The notes beneath the pieces were generated by a model that saw nothing but the letters and a program-made list of their open reading frames with translations, ran no database searches and was not told the origin of the DNA. A stretch of DNA of 64,000 bases. Origin: Bacillota bacterium. Lineage in GTDB: Bacteria > Bacillota > Clostridia > Lachnospirales > Lachnospiraceae. Made by a program: the position numbers and the translations under genes. Shown one piece after another: positions 35,684-44,752 of this stretch. Numbering within the stretch: the first letter of the stretch is position 1; every line of letters begins with the position of its first letter. The stretch is taken from positions 248,001 through 312,000 of the forward strand of contig JAEWQV010000014.1 in assembly GCA_023399055.1 (NCBI GenBank), in the 5' to 3' direction.

Positions 35684-36616
35684 ATGGGAGAGAAAACAGG
35701 TTTTTTCAGCAAATTAGTACAAGGACTATCTAAAACAAGAAACAGTATCGCTAATGGTATTGATGCTATTTTTAGTGGTTTTTCCAGTATTGATGACGAC
35801 TTTTACGAAGAACTGGAAGAAGTTTTAATTATGGCTGATCTAGGTATTAATACCACTACAAAAATAATAGAAAACCTAAGACTAAAAGTAAAAGAAAACA
35901 AAATAAAGGATCCGGGAGAATGCAGACAGCTACTTATTAATAGTATGAAGGAGCAGATGCAGCTTGGAGATAATGCTTATGAATTTGAAAATCGTAAGTC
36001 GGTGGTATTATTAATCGGTGTTAATGGAGTTGGTAAAACGACCTCCGTTGGAAAATTGGCTGGACAATTGAAGGATAAAGGTAAAAAAGTTATGGTTGCA
36101 GCCGCAGATACCTTCCGTGCTGCTGCAATAGAACAGCTGACCGAGTGGGCGCACCGTGCTAATGTTGAAATCATAGCACAGAAAGAAGGCTCTGATCCTG
36201 CAGCAGTTATCTATGATGCAGTTACCTCTGCAAAAGCAAGAAATACAGATCTGTTACTTTGCGATACCGCTGGTCGACTCCATAATAAGAAAAATCTTAT
36301 GGAGGAATTAAAGAAGATTAATCGTGTCATTGAAAGAGAGTATCCAGAGGCATTTAGGGAAACTCTTGTGGTCCTTGATGGTACAACAGGTCAGAATGCC
36401 CTCGCTCAGGCGAAGGAATTCAATGAAGTAGCAGAAATAACAGGAATTGTACTAACTAAGCTGGATGGAACAGCTAAGGGTGGTATTGCCATTGCAATTC
36501 AATCTGAACTTGGAATCCCTGTGAAATACATTGGAATTGGTGAAAAGATTGATGACCTTCAGAAGTTTAATGCTGAAGATTTCATAAATGCATTATTTCA
36601 AAAGAACGTAGGATAA
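35684..36616 (+). CDS. ftsY: Signal recognition particle receptor FtsY
   Basis: 310 residues, the short form with little of the acidic A domain. The helical N domain (1-95) precedes the G domain with GVNGVGKTTSVGKLA (P-loop), AADTFRAAA, DTAGRLHNK and TKLDGTAKGG. It docks Ffh-ribosome complexes at the membrane for cotranslational insertion; Ffh is at 45880. GGGAGG precedes the ATG. Confidence 0.97.
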   Translation: MGEKTGFFSKLVQGLSKTRNSIANGIDAIFSGFSSIDDDFYEELEEVLIMADLGINTTTKIIENLRLKVKENKIKDPGECRQLLINSMKEQMQLGDNAYEFENRKSVVLLIGVNGVGKTTSVGKLAGQLKDKGKKVMVAAADTFRAAAIEQLTEWAHRANVEIIAQKEGSDPAAVIYDAVTSAKARNTDLLLCDTAGRLHNKKNLMEELKKINRVIEREYPEAFRETLVVLDGTTGQNALAQAKEFNEVAEITGIVLTKLDGTAKGGIAIAIQSELGIPVKYIGIGEKIDDLQKFNAEDFINALFQKNVG

Positions 36617-36668
36617 GCTTTTATATTAAAAGTGCTGGAAGCAGTGCACAAACTGGGAGGAAAATACC

Positions 36669-37886
36669 ATGATGACGTTGGATAAGTTTGAGGAAGCATC
36701 AGAAGAAGTCAAAAAAGTAACCTTGCGAACAGAGTTGGTATATAGCGGCTATTTTTCAGAGCAATCGGGTAACAAAGTGTACCTAAAGCCGGAAAATATG
36801 CAATTTACCGGTGCGTATAAACTGCGCGGTGCTTTTTACAAAATAAGCAGCTTGACGAAGGAAGAAAGAGGAAGAGGTTTAATTACTGCTTCCGCTGGAA
36901 ATCATGCACAAGGAGTTGCTTACGCTGCAAATTACTACAAATCAAAAGCAATCATTGTGATGCCATCAACGACACCACTGATTAAGGTGAACAGAACGAA
37001 GAGTTATGGTGCTGAAGTCATTCTATATGGTGATGTTTATGATGAGTCCTGTCAATATGCTCTTAAATTAGCAGAAGAAAAGGGATATACTTTTATTCAT
37101 CCCTTTAATGATGAGACAGTAGCTACTGGTCAAGGGACCATTGCAATGGAAATATTTAAGGATCTTCCAACTGTGGATATTATTCTAGCTCCAGTAGGTG
37201 GAGGCGGTTTGCTCGCTGGTGTTGCGACCTTAGCAAAGATGTTGAATCCTAATGTAAAGGTAATTGGAGTAGAGCCCGCAGGTGCTGCCTGCATGAAGGC
37301 TTCGTTAAAAGCCGGACATGTTGTTACACTTCCTAACATTGATACTATCGCAGATGGTACTGCAGTAAAGACACCTGGAGATAAAATTTTCCCTTATATT
37401 GAAAAATATGTTGATGATATCATAACGGTAGAAGATCATGAACTCATCGTTAACTTCCTGGATATTATTGAAAATCATAAAATGGTGGTTGAAAATTCAG
37501 GACTTCTTACCGTTGCTGCCTTAAAATATCTTAATTGTAAAGATAAAAAAGTAGTTTCTATATTAAGTGGCGGCAATATGGATATTATTACGGTTTCCTC
37601 CGTTGTTCAGCACGGTTTAATACAAAGAGGTCGTGTGTTTACTGTTTCGGTACTTCTGCCAGATAGACCGGGTGAATTGGTAAATGTAGCAAGTATCATA
37701 GCACAAGCTCGTGGTAATGTAATTCGACTTGATCACAATCAGTTTGTCAGCATTAACCGTAACAGTGCTGTGGAACTGACCATTACAATGGAAACCTTTG
37801 GGCATGAACACAAAGAAGAAATTATGCAAGCACTTATTCAGCATGGTTATAATCCAAAAATGTGTACACCAAGTAAGTTATATTAA
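36669..37886 (+). CDS. ilvA: Threonine ammonia-lyase
   Basis: 405 residues. A PLP enzyme deaminating threonine to 2-oxobutyrate. The PLP Lys lies in FTGAYKLRGA (about 54), the glycine-rich phosphate loop is VGGGGLLAG, and the C-terminal region from about 320 is an ACT-like regulatory domain (FTVSVLLPDRPGEL). The length and single ACT domain fit the clostridial IlvA/TdcB type. Whether it serves isoleucine synthesis or threonine catabolism cannot be decided, since no ilv or tdc neighbour is present. GGGAGG precedes the start; ATG 36672 is an equal candidate. Confidence 0.93.
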   Translation: MMTLDKFEEASEEVKKVTLRTELVYSGYFSEQSGNKVYLKPENMQFTGAYKLRGAFYKISSLTKEERGRGLITASAGNHAQGVAYAANYYKSKAIIVMPSTTPLIKVNRTKSYGAEVILYGDVYDESCQYALKLAEEKGYTFIHPFNDETVATGQGTIAMEIFKDLPTVDIILAPVGGGGLLAGVATLAKMLNPNVKVIGVEPAGAACMKASLKAGHVVTLPNIDTIADGTAVKTPGDKIFPYIEKYVDDIITVEDHELIVNFLDIIENHKMVVENSGLLTVAALKYLNCKDKKVVSILSGGNMDIITVSSVVQHGLIQRGRVFTVSVLLPDRPGELVNVASIIAQARGNVIRLDHNQFVSINRNSAVELTITMETFGHEHKEEIMQALIQHGYNPKMCTPSKLY

Positions 37887-38044
37887 TATTGATAAGACAC
37901 AGCTCATATAGATGCACAAAGAATTGATATGATGCAATACATAAGTAACAATAGAAGAATATAAAACATTTCTAAAGTATAATCGTTTGTAGGTTTGATA
38001 TAGATCAGCTGAAAAATATCGTGATTATGACGGGAGTGTCACCT

Positions 38045-38098
38045 ATTTACAGAATATAGAGAAATTGCTATAATAAGCATAGCTCTATATTTTGTAAA
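38045..38098. repeat. Long imperfect inverted repeat upstream of recA
   Basis: TTTACAGAATATAGAG pairs with CTCTATATTTTGTAAA (one mismatch in 16). An inner GCTAT/ATAGC pairing in the loop could extend it. There is no T run, so a terminator is doubtful. Confidence 0.75.
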
Positions 38099-38360
38099 TT
38101 TGAACGTATTACGCACCCAAGATAACAGGATTTAGTATAGTTTTCCTGATTACGCAAAGCTAAAGTAAAGTGTTAATCTGTTTTGGTCTATATTAATGTT
38201 ATAATTTTCTTAAAATTCTAGCTCTTATTTAAAACTTCCCCTAAATTTTATGTAATATATTTTTTTTTACAAGACATCTTATGTCCCATGATCGTGTTAC
38301 CTTATATATTAAAGAGAATAGACTAATTAGTTAAGAAAGTTGGAAGATTACTTGGATTAA

Positions 38361-38436
38361 ATACTTTGAGTGCGATGCTTTGAATACCACGCTTTGAATA
38401 ATATGCTTTGAATAATATGCTTTGAATACTATGCTT
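38361..38436. repeat. 14-bp tandem repeat upstream of recA, about 5.4 units
   Basis: Units of consensus ATGCTTTGAATAAT start at 38361 (degenerate), 38375, 38389, 38403 and 38417, with a partial unit at 38431. They are 130 bases upstream of the recA promoter. There are no spacers between units, so it is not CRISPR. Confidence 0.9.
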
Positions 38437-38563
38437 ATAAGGATGTGTTATTAATAAACTGTATAAAGGGGGACTTTAAATGAATTAATAGAATGGGGCT
38501 TAAAGTAGGGGTAAGTTTGTAAGCAAACTAAAAATGTGTTGTGATTTAAAGTAAGGATATGTA

Positions 38564-38592
38564 TTGACATTAAGATTAAAATAAGTTAAGAT
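38564..38592 (+). promoter_or_regulatory. recA promoter
   Basis: TTGACA (38564-38569) and TAAGAT (38587-38592) with the ideal 17-base spacing, about 60 bases before the recA start. Confidence 0.8.
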
Positions 38593-38600
38593 GTAGGAAA

Positions 38601-38612
38601 GAACATTAGTTC
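38601..38612 (+). promoter_or_regulatory. LexA (SOS) box of recA
   Basis: GAACATTAGTTC fits the Gram-positive GAAC-N4-GTTC SOS box and sits at the predicted transcription start of recA, where LexA would block initiation. Confidence 0.8.
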
Positions 38613-38651
38613 GTGTTTTTAAACGGAAACTTGAAAAAAGGGAGATTAGTT

Positions 38652-39686
38652 ATGGCAAAGGACGATAAAATTAGAGCATTGGAATCTGCTTTGGCGCAGA
38701 TAGAAAAGCAATATGGTAAAGGTTCTATTATGAAGCTCGGCGATACAAATGCTAATATGAATATTGAGACAGTGCCCACTGGATCGATTAGCCTTGACGT
38801 TGCATTGGGTCTAGGGGGAGTTCCGAAGGGAAGAATATTAGAAATCTATGGTCCGGAATCCAGTGGTAAGACAACCGTGGCCTTACATATGGTTGCAGAA
38901 GTGCAAAAAAGAGGTGGAATTGCTGGCTTTATTGATGCAGAGCATGCCTTAGATCCTGTATATGCCAAGAATATCGGTGTTGATATCGATAATTTATATA
39001 TTTCACAGCCAGATAACGGAGAACAGGCATTGGAGATTACAGAAACGATGGTTCGTTCAGGCGCCGTTGATATTGTTATCATTGACTCCGTTGCAGCATT
39101 AGTACCAAAAGCCGAAATAGATGGCGAGATGGGTGATTCACACGTTGGACTCCAAGCTAGACTTATGTCTCAGGCACTTCGTAAGTTAACTGCTGTAATT
39201 AGTAAGTCCAATTGTATTGTATTATTCATTAATCAGCTTCGTGAAAAGGTTGGTATTATGTTCGGTAATCCAGAGACAACAACGGGTGGACGAGCATTGA
39301 AATTCTACTCTACTGTTCGAATGGATGTAAGAAGAATTGAATCCTTAAAGCAAGGCGGAGAAGTAGTTGGTAATAGAACTAGAATTAAAGTAGTAAAGAA
39401 TAAAATAGCACCTCCTTTTAAAGAAGCGGAGTTTGATATTATGTTTGGTAAAGGAATATCAAAAGAGGGTGATGTTTTAGATTTAGCTGCTGACAGCGGT
39501 ATTGTCAATAAGAGCGGTGCGTGGTATGCTTACAATGATGCTAAGATTGGTCAGGGACGTGAGAATGCAAAGCAGTACTTAGTTGACAATCCACAAGCTT
39601 ATGCAGAGATAGAAGAAAAGGTAAGAATTAAGTATTCCTTAACAACTGCAAAGAATTACACCGAAGGTTTAGAACAAAAAGAATAA
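38652..39686 (+). CDS. recA: Recombinase RecA
   Basis: 344 residues. Walker A GPESSGKTT, the AEHALDP region and the INQLREKVGIMFGNPETTTGGRALKFY core with DNA-binding loops are all intact. It drives homologous strand exchange and LexA self-cleavage. The ATG at 38652 has GGGAG upstream; the frame is open to 38613 without similarity. It carries its own promoter with an SOS box and its own terminator. The RecX modulator follows. Confidence 0.98.
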   Translation: MAKDDKIRALESALAQIEKQYGKGSIMKLGDTNANMNIETVPTGSISLDVALGLGGVPKGRILEIYGPESSGKTTVALHMVAEVQKRGGIAGFIDAEHALDPVYAKNIGVDIDNLYISQPDNGEQALEITETMVRSGAVDIVIIDSVAALVPKAEIDGEMGDSHVGLQARLMSQALRKLTAVISKSNCIVLFINQLREKVGIMFGNPETTTGGRALKFYSTVRMDVRRIESLKQGGEVVGNRTRIKVVKNKIAPPFKEAEFDIMFGKGISKEGDVLDLAADSGIVNKSGAWYAYNDAKIGQGRENAKQYLVDNPQAYAEIEEKVRIKYSLTTAKNYTEGLEQKE

Positions 39687-39723
39687 TTTCTTAATAAGGT
39701 GAATAAGTTAAGAATAAGATTTT

Positions 39724-39797
39724 GGCTGTCCAATAGGGGATTTGGGGGACTCATCGTTTAGAGTTCACAACCAATCCTGTTGTTGGGCAGCTTTTTA
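39724..39797 (+). terminator. Intrinsic terminator after recA
   Basis: GGCTGTCCAA and the following bases pair with TTGTTGGGCAGC across a branched loop (inner GGATTTGG/CCAATCC), then CTTTTTAT. Confidence 0.75.
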
Positions 39798-39914
39798 TAT
39801 TTGATTTGAATTTAACAGTTATATTGTTGTAATATAGAGTAACAATACAACTAAGGTAACGAAAGCATTCAAATATTTTGCTTTGACTGTTATTTGGAAA
39901 AAGGAGAAAACCTA

Positions 39915-40544
39915 ATGATTGTAACGGAATTAAAGGAACTTGAAAAATCTAAAATAAAGGTTTATTTGGACGAAGAGGTTGCGTTCATATTATATTATTC
40001 AGACTTAAAAAGTATAGAGCTTAAGGTAGGAGACGATCTTTCAGCTGCCAGCTACGAGGAAATCATTAATCAGACCATTTATCCAAGGGCAATACAGAAG
40101 GCATTAGCAATCTTAAAATTTAAAGACCGAACAGAAAAGGAGCTTCAAAGAAAGCTTAAAGAAGCAGATTACCCAGAGGAGGTAATTGTAAGAGTAATAG
40201 GTTATATGAAGGAGTATGGATATCTGAATGATGAGAGATTTACTTCTCTCTATGTGAAGAGTAGAAAATCTACAAAGAGTAAGCAATTTATAAAGTCAGA
40301 ATTGTTGCAGAAAGGCTTAGACAAATGGATGATTGATGAAGTTCTGGAAGCAGAATACAGCGAAGACACGGAAGAAGATGCGGAACTATTAGCAATTAAA
40401 AAAGCAATAACTAAGAAGACAAAAACACCACAACTTCTTACCTTTGAAGAAAAGCAAAAACTGATAGCTAGTTTATTTCGTAAAGGGTTCGATATTAATA
40501 AAATTAAAAAAGTATTGGATAATAAGGAATATGACCTACCATAA
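39915..40544 (+). CDS. recX: Regulatory protein RecX
   Basis: 209 residues of helical repeats. RecX binds RecA filaments and inhibits their activity. The motifs ALAILKFKDRTEKELQRKL and YGYLNDERF identify the family. AAGGAG precedes the ATG at 39915. It lies downstream of recA but after a terminator, so it may be transcribed by read-through or its own promoter. Confidence 0.93.
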   Translation: MIVTELKELEKSKIKVYLDEEVAFILYYSDLKSIELKVGDDLSAASYEEIINQTIYPRAIQKALAILKFKDRTEKELQRKLKEADYPEEVIVRVIGYMKEYGYLNDERFTSLYVKSRKSTKSKQFIKSELLQKGLDKWMIDEVLEAEYSEDTEEDAELLAIKKAITKKTKTPQLLTFEEKQKLIASLFRKGFDINKIKKVLDNKEYDLP

Positions 40545-40652
40545 AATGCCTGACAATTTAGAATTTGTCCTTGCCTTTTTCAGGTAAATATAATAAAATT
40601 TATATTGGCGAAGAATTGATTATTACTAACTATAAAAAGTGGAGGGCTGAAA

Positions 40653-42089
40653 ATGGGCAATACAGCACAACTGTCAGCAAGAGAAAGAATTACATCTTTG
40701 CTTGACGATAACAGTTTTGTTGAAGTCGGCGCTTTCGTGACAAAAAGAAGTACAGACTTTAATTTAAAGCAGATGGAGACCCCAGCAGATGGAGTTATTA
40801 CTGGATATGGTCTGATTGGAGGTAATCCTGTATATGTATATAGTCAGGATGCAGATTCCATTGGTGGTTCCGTTGGTGAAATGCATGCAAAGAAAATTAC
40901 GAATCTCTATGATTTGGCACTAAAAGTTGGAGCTCCAGTAATCGGTCTCATTGATTCTACAGGTATTCGTTTACAGGAAGCAACGGATGCATTAAACGGA
41001 TTTGGAGAGATTTATTTAAAAAAGACATTAGCCTCAGGAGTAATTCCACAAATCACAGCTATATTTGGCAATTGTGGTGGTGGTTTAGCCGTATTGGCTT
41101 CTTTGAGTGATTTTACTCTAATGGAAGCAACACAAGCTAGGTTATTTGTAAATTCCCCTAATGCATTACTTAGTAACAACAAGGAAAAGCTTGATACCGC
41201 GAAAGCAGACTTTCAAGCAAGTTCAGGGTTGGTAGATTACGTTGGAAATACCGAGGAAGATGTACTTGGGCAAATACGTAAACTAATAACATTATTACCT
41301 TCAAATAATGAAGCAGACCCAGCCTTTAGCTCCTCCAAGGATGATTTAAACAGACTGCTTCCTGGTTTTACTAACGAACTAAAAGACACAAAAAAAGCCT
41401 TACTCTCAATCTCGGATGGCAATGAATTCTTTGAAGTAAAAGCGGAATATGCAAAAGAGATGATAACTGGCTTTCTCCGTCTAAATGGTGTGACGGTTGG
41501 AGCTATTGCGAATAGATTAGAGGTGTCGGATAATTTAGGCAAGGTAGTAGAAGGCTTTGATGGAGCACTTACATCATCAGGATGTTATAAAGCAGAAAGC
41601 TTTATTAATTTATGTGATTCCTTTAATATTCCGATTTTAACTCTTACAAATGTAACAGGATACAAATCAACCGTTGAAGAAGAAAAGAACATAGCAATTG
41701 CTTGCGGTAAATTAACCTATGCTTTTGCAAATGCAACGGTACCGAAAGTAAACTTAATAATTGGGAAAGCATATGGAACGGCATATGTATCAATGAATTC
41801 TAAACATATAGGAGCAGATTTTGTATTTGCTTTACCTAGTGCAGAAATTGGTATGATGGATTCTGCGTTGGCTTCTCAAATTATGTATTCTAGCGAAACA
41901 CTTGAGATACAACAGGAAAAAGCAGAAGAATATGCCTCAATTCAATCCAGTGCGCAGGCAGCTGCAAAACGTGGTTATGTTGATGCTATCATAGAACCAG
42001 AGGATGCACGTAAACATGTCATTTATGCCTTTGAGATGCTCGCTACAAAAAGAGAATTGAGACCTTCAAAAAAACACGGTACCAAATAA
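40653..42089 (+). CDS. Biotin-dependent carboxyltransferase subunit (MmdA / 12S-like)
   Basis: 478 residues of the acyl-CoA carboxyltransferase fold (two crotonase-like halves). LSARERITSLLDDNSFVEVG, IGLIDSTGIRLQEA, the oxyanion-type GGGLAVLASLSDF and, in the C-terminal half, IGKAYGTAYVSMNSK are visible. It is shorter and more diverged than typical 510-residue MmdA/PccB proteins, so the acyl-CoA substrate is uncertain (methylmalonyl-, malonyl- or acetyl-CoA). The next genes encode an OadG-like anchor, a biotin carrier and an OadA-type carboxyltransferase, so it probably acts in one complex with them. GGAGGG precedes the ATG. Confidence 0.85.
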   Translation: MGNTAQLSARERITSLLDDNSFVEVGAFVTKRSTDFNLKQMETPADGVITGYGLIGGNPVYVYSQDADSIGGSVGEMHAKKITNLYDLALKVGAPVIGLIDSTGIRLQEATDALNGFGEIYLKKTLASGVIPQITAIFGNCGGGLAVLASLSDFTLMEATQARLFVNSPNALLSNNKEKLDTAKADFQASSGLVDYVGNTEEDVLGQIRKLITLLPSNNEADPAFSSSKDDLNRLLPGFTNELKDTKKALLSISDGNEFFEVKAEYAKEMITGFLRLNGVTVGAIANRLEVSDNLGKVVEGFDGALTSSGCYKAESFINLCDSFNIPILTLTNVTGYKSTVEEEKNIAIACGKLTYAFANATVPKVNLIIGKAYGTAYVSMNSKHIGADFVFALPSAEIGMMDSALASQIMYSSETLEIQQEKAEEYASIQSSAQAAAKRGYVDAIIEPEDARKHVIYAFEMLATKRELRPSKKHGTK

Positions 42090-42132
42090 TAGGACATTAA
42101 ACGTCGATTTTTAGCGGCAGATTGGAGGTATC

Positions 42133-42489
42133 ATGAATACACTATCAATACATCTCTCAAGTAATTTTAACTTAAGTGATTATATTAATATAAATAATTT
42201 GTTTATTGCAGTGGTTGTATTAGCTTTTATTATTCTGATCATGTGTGTTACCTACTTTATTAGTATCAAGCCTAATTTAAATCAGAATACTTCTGGTGCA
42301 ATAAACGCTGGAGCGAAAGAACTTTCAAATACGAAAGGTATGGAAGGTAAGAACTTAGTTGATGACAGCGAACTTGTAGCGGTTATAACAGCAGCTATCT
42401 ATGCTTCCATGGGTGATGAAGTACCGGCTGGTGGCTTTGTCGTTCGTTCGATTCACAGAACCAATCATAAAAAATGGATGAATTCTTAA
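42133..42489 (+). CDS. OadG-family membrane subunit (decarboxylase gamma/delta-like)
   Basis: 118 residues. One transmembrane segment (about 23-48, FIAVVVLAFIILIMCVTYFI) is followed by a short cytoplasmic tail with DDSELVAVITAAIYASMG, the segment common to OadG-like subunits. These hold decarboxylase complexes together at the membrane in sodium-pumping enzymes. It lies between the carboxyltransferase gene and the biotin carrier. The beta subunit (OadB/MmdB) that forms the ion channel is not in the window. Confidence 0.82.
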   Translation: MNTLSIHLSSNFNLSDYININNLFIAVVVLAFIILIMCVTYFISIKPNLNQNTSGAINAGAKELSNTKGMEGKNLVDDSELVAVITAAIYASMGDEVPAGGFVVRSIHRTNHKKWMNS

Positions 42490-42589
42490 TTAAAAGATAA
42501 AAGTATCGAAAGATCTGATTTTCTATAGAAGATATCTTTCATTTACTGAAACAAAGCACTTACGGTGTTTATCACAAGGAGGATTTATA

Positions 42590-42991
42590 ATGAAATATTA
42601 TACGATTACCGTTAACGGAAATACTTATAATGTTAGTGTCGAGGAAGGTATTGCAGCACCTGTTACAACACCTGTTGCAGCAGCACCTGTTGCACCTGTT
42701 CCCCAAGCAGTAGCAGCACCAGCATCCCCAGCTCCAGAGATTCCAGCAGCAACGCCTACAACTGGAGGAAGTACTGGCAGTGTTAAAGTTGCAGCACCTA
42801 TGCCAGGAAAGATTATTTCAACAAAAGCAGGTATTGGTCAATCTGTAAAGAAGGGTGATGTAATCCTTATTCTTGAAGCAATGAAAATGGAAAATGAAAT
42901 TGTCGCTCCACAGGATGGTACCGTAGCAAGTATCGATGTATCTGCTGGAGATGCTGTTGAAGCGGGAACAATTCTTGCGACCTTAAACTAA
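42590..42991 (+). CDS. Biotin carboxyl carrier protein
   Basis: 133 residues. An N-terminal segment (1-20) is followed by an Ala/Pro-rich flexible linker (21-62) and a biotinyl domain with EAMKMENE, in which Lys99 is biotinylated. The linker and size match the gamma/1.3S subunits of methylmalonyl-CoA decarboxylase and transcarboxylase. It shuttles CO2 between the two carboxyltransferase proteins encoded on either side. AGGAGG precedes the ATG. Confidence 0.95.
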   Translation: MKYYTITVNGNTYNVSVEEGIAAPVTTPVAAAPVAPVPQAVAAPASPAPEIPAATPTTGGSTGSVKVAAPMPGKIISTKAGIGQSVKKGDVILILEAMKMENEIVAPQDGTVASIDVSAGDAVEAGTILATLN

Positions 42992-43025
42992 ATACTGCAT
43001 ACAAACCAGTACAGGAGGTAGAGTA

Positions 43026-44438
43026 ATGTCAGAACAGGTAAAAAGACCGGTTAAAATAACCGAAACTATATTAAGAGATGCTCACCAATCCTTGATTGCG
43101 ACTAGAATGTTAACAGAAGAGATGCTACCCATTCTAGAAGTCATGGATAAAGTAGGGTATCATGCAGTGGAATGTTGGGGGGGAGCTACCTTTGATGCGT
43201 CACTGCGTTTCCTTAAGGAAGATCCTTGGGATAGACTTAGAAAGTTAAAAAAAGGTTTTAAAAATACAAAACTTCAGATGTTGTTCCGTGGTCAAAATAT
43301 ATTGGGATACCGTCATTATGCTGACGATGTCGTAGAATATTTTGTACAGAAGTCCATCGCCAATGGAATTGATATCATCCGTATCTTTGATGCACTGAAT
43401 GATATTCGTAACTTAGAATGTGCTGTAAACGCAACGAATAAAGAAAAGGGTCATGCACAGGTAGCGATCTCCTATACCTTAGGCGATGCTTACACACATG
43501 AATATTATATCGCTCTTGCTAAAAAAATAGAAGCACTAGGAGCGTCCTCCATCTGTGTTAAAGATATGGCAGGGTTACTTGTTCCTTACGAAGCAACAGA
43601 ACTTGTAACTGCTTTAAAATCAGCAGTTAGCATTCCGATTGATATTCATACTCATTACACCAGCGGTGTTGGCAGTATGACCTATCTTAAAGCAGTAGAG
43701 GCTGGTTGCGATATTATAGACACCGCAATCTCTGCTTTTGCATTAGGTACAAGTCAGCCAGCAACTGAGGTTATGGTTGAAACCTTTAAAGGAACGCCAT
43801 ATGATACCGGATTTGATCAGAATTTATTAGCAGAGGTTGCTGATTATTTCCGTCCAATCCGTGACAAAGCACTGGACAGCGGTTTATTAAACCCTAAGGT
43901 TATGGGTGTTGATATTAAAACCTTATTATATCAGGTACCAGGTGGTATGTTATCCAACTTAGTATCACAGTTAAAAGAAGCCAATCAGGAAGATAAATAC
44001 TATGAAGTGTTAAAAGAAGTACCGAGAGTGCGTAAGGACTTTGGTGATCCACCACTTGTAACGCCTTCCAGTCAGATTGTAGGAACTCAAGCAGTACTCA
44101 ATGTTATTGCAGGCGAAAGATATAAGATGGTAACCAAGGAAACAAAGGCAATGTTAGCTGGTGAGTATGGACAGACCGTAAAACCTTTCGATTCAGAGGT
44201 ACAGAAAAAGGTTATTGGCGATAAAGAACCAATTACCTGTAGACCGGCAGATTTGCTTGAACCAGAGCTTAAGAAAATTGAAGCTGAGATAACACAGTGG
44301 AAACAACAGGACGAAGATGTATTATCCTATGCATTATTCCCACAAGTAGCGCTGGATTACTTTAAGTATCGCCAGGCACAACAGACGGGTGTAGATGTAA
44401 CAACAGCAGATAAGGCGAATATGGCCTACCCGGTATAA
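43026..44438 (+). CDS. oadA: Oxaloacetate decarboxylase alpha / 5S-type carboxyltransferase
   Basis: 470 residues, a TIM-barrel carboxyltransferase acting on oxaloacetate/pyruvate. ETILRDAHQSL at the start carries the metal-binding Asp; IHTHYTSG contains the two His ligands; CVKDMAG has the Lys that is carbamylated in this family. The protein ends without its own biotin domain, so it must use the carrier encoded just upstream. It could be OadA, the 5S subunit of transcarboxylase or PycB of a split pyruvate carboxylase; the missing beta subunit and the neighbouring acyl-CoA carboxyltransferase favour a transcarboxylase-like role. Confidence 0.9.
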   Translation: MSEQVKRPVKITETILRDAHQSLIATRMLTEEMLPILEVMDKVGYHAVECWGGATFDASLRFLKEDPWDRLRKLKKGFKNTKLQMLFRGQNILGYRHYADDVVEYFVQKSIANGIDIIRIFDALNDIRNLECAVNATNKEKGHAQVAISYTLGDAYTHEYYIALAKKIEALGASSICVKDMAGLLVPYEATELVTALKSAVSIPIDIHTHYTSGVGSMTYLKAVEAGCDIIDTAISAFALGTSQPATEVMVETFKGTPYDTGFDQNLLAEVADYFRPIRDKALDSGLLNPKVMGVDIKTLLYQVPGGMLSNLVSQLKEANQEDKYYEVLKEVPRVRKDFGDPPLVTPSSQIVGTQAVLNVIAGERYKMVTKETKAMLAGEYGQTVKPFDSEVQKKVIGDKEPITCRPADLLEPELKKIEAEITQWKQQDEDVLSYALFPQVALDYFKYRQAQQTGVDVTTADKANMAYPV

Positions 44439-44465
44439 TTCTAATTTTATATAGAACATGATAAT

Positions 44466-44516
44466 AAGAGCCATTTGATTATATCCTTAAAAGGAACGTA
44501 ATTTAATGGCTCTTTG
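44466..44516 (+). terminator. Intrinsic terminator after the carboxyltransferase cluster
   Basis: AGAGCCATT pairs with AATGGCTCT, with additional GATTA/TAATT inner pairing, followed by TTT. Confidence 0.8.
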
Positions 44517-44695
44517 CTAATATTTATAGAACCATTTATAATAAAAATCCATTATTTAGTAAAGATGTTGGAAATCTGCAGATTCAACTTTTGAAATATG
44601 GAGATATATGTTATTTTGTAATTGGGACGTGTCTTCCTGCTGGAAGTATTATTGGCTACGAATCAAAAGGAAAGGTGATTCCTATGAATAAATAA
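44507..44695 (+). pseudogene. Possible gene remnant without a start
   Basis: A frame open from 44507 to the stop at 44693-44695 gives about 60 residues, including DVGNLQIQLLKYGDICYFVI and ending GYESKGKVIPMNK. It looks protein-like but has no ATG with a ribosome site. It may be the decayed 3' end of a small gene. The rest of this 314-base gap holds only the terminator. Confidence 0.3.
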
Positions 44696-44752
44696 TTGAT
44701 AAAAAAGAATTGTCAGTAATTTTTGAACTAAATCAATGAGAGGAGTAAAGCT

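Noticed and set aside
38361..38436. Short repeats resembling a CRISPR array
   Set aside because: Units are 14 bp and directly adjacent, with no unique spacers and no cas genes nearby.
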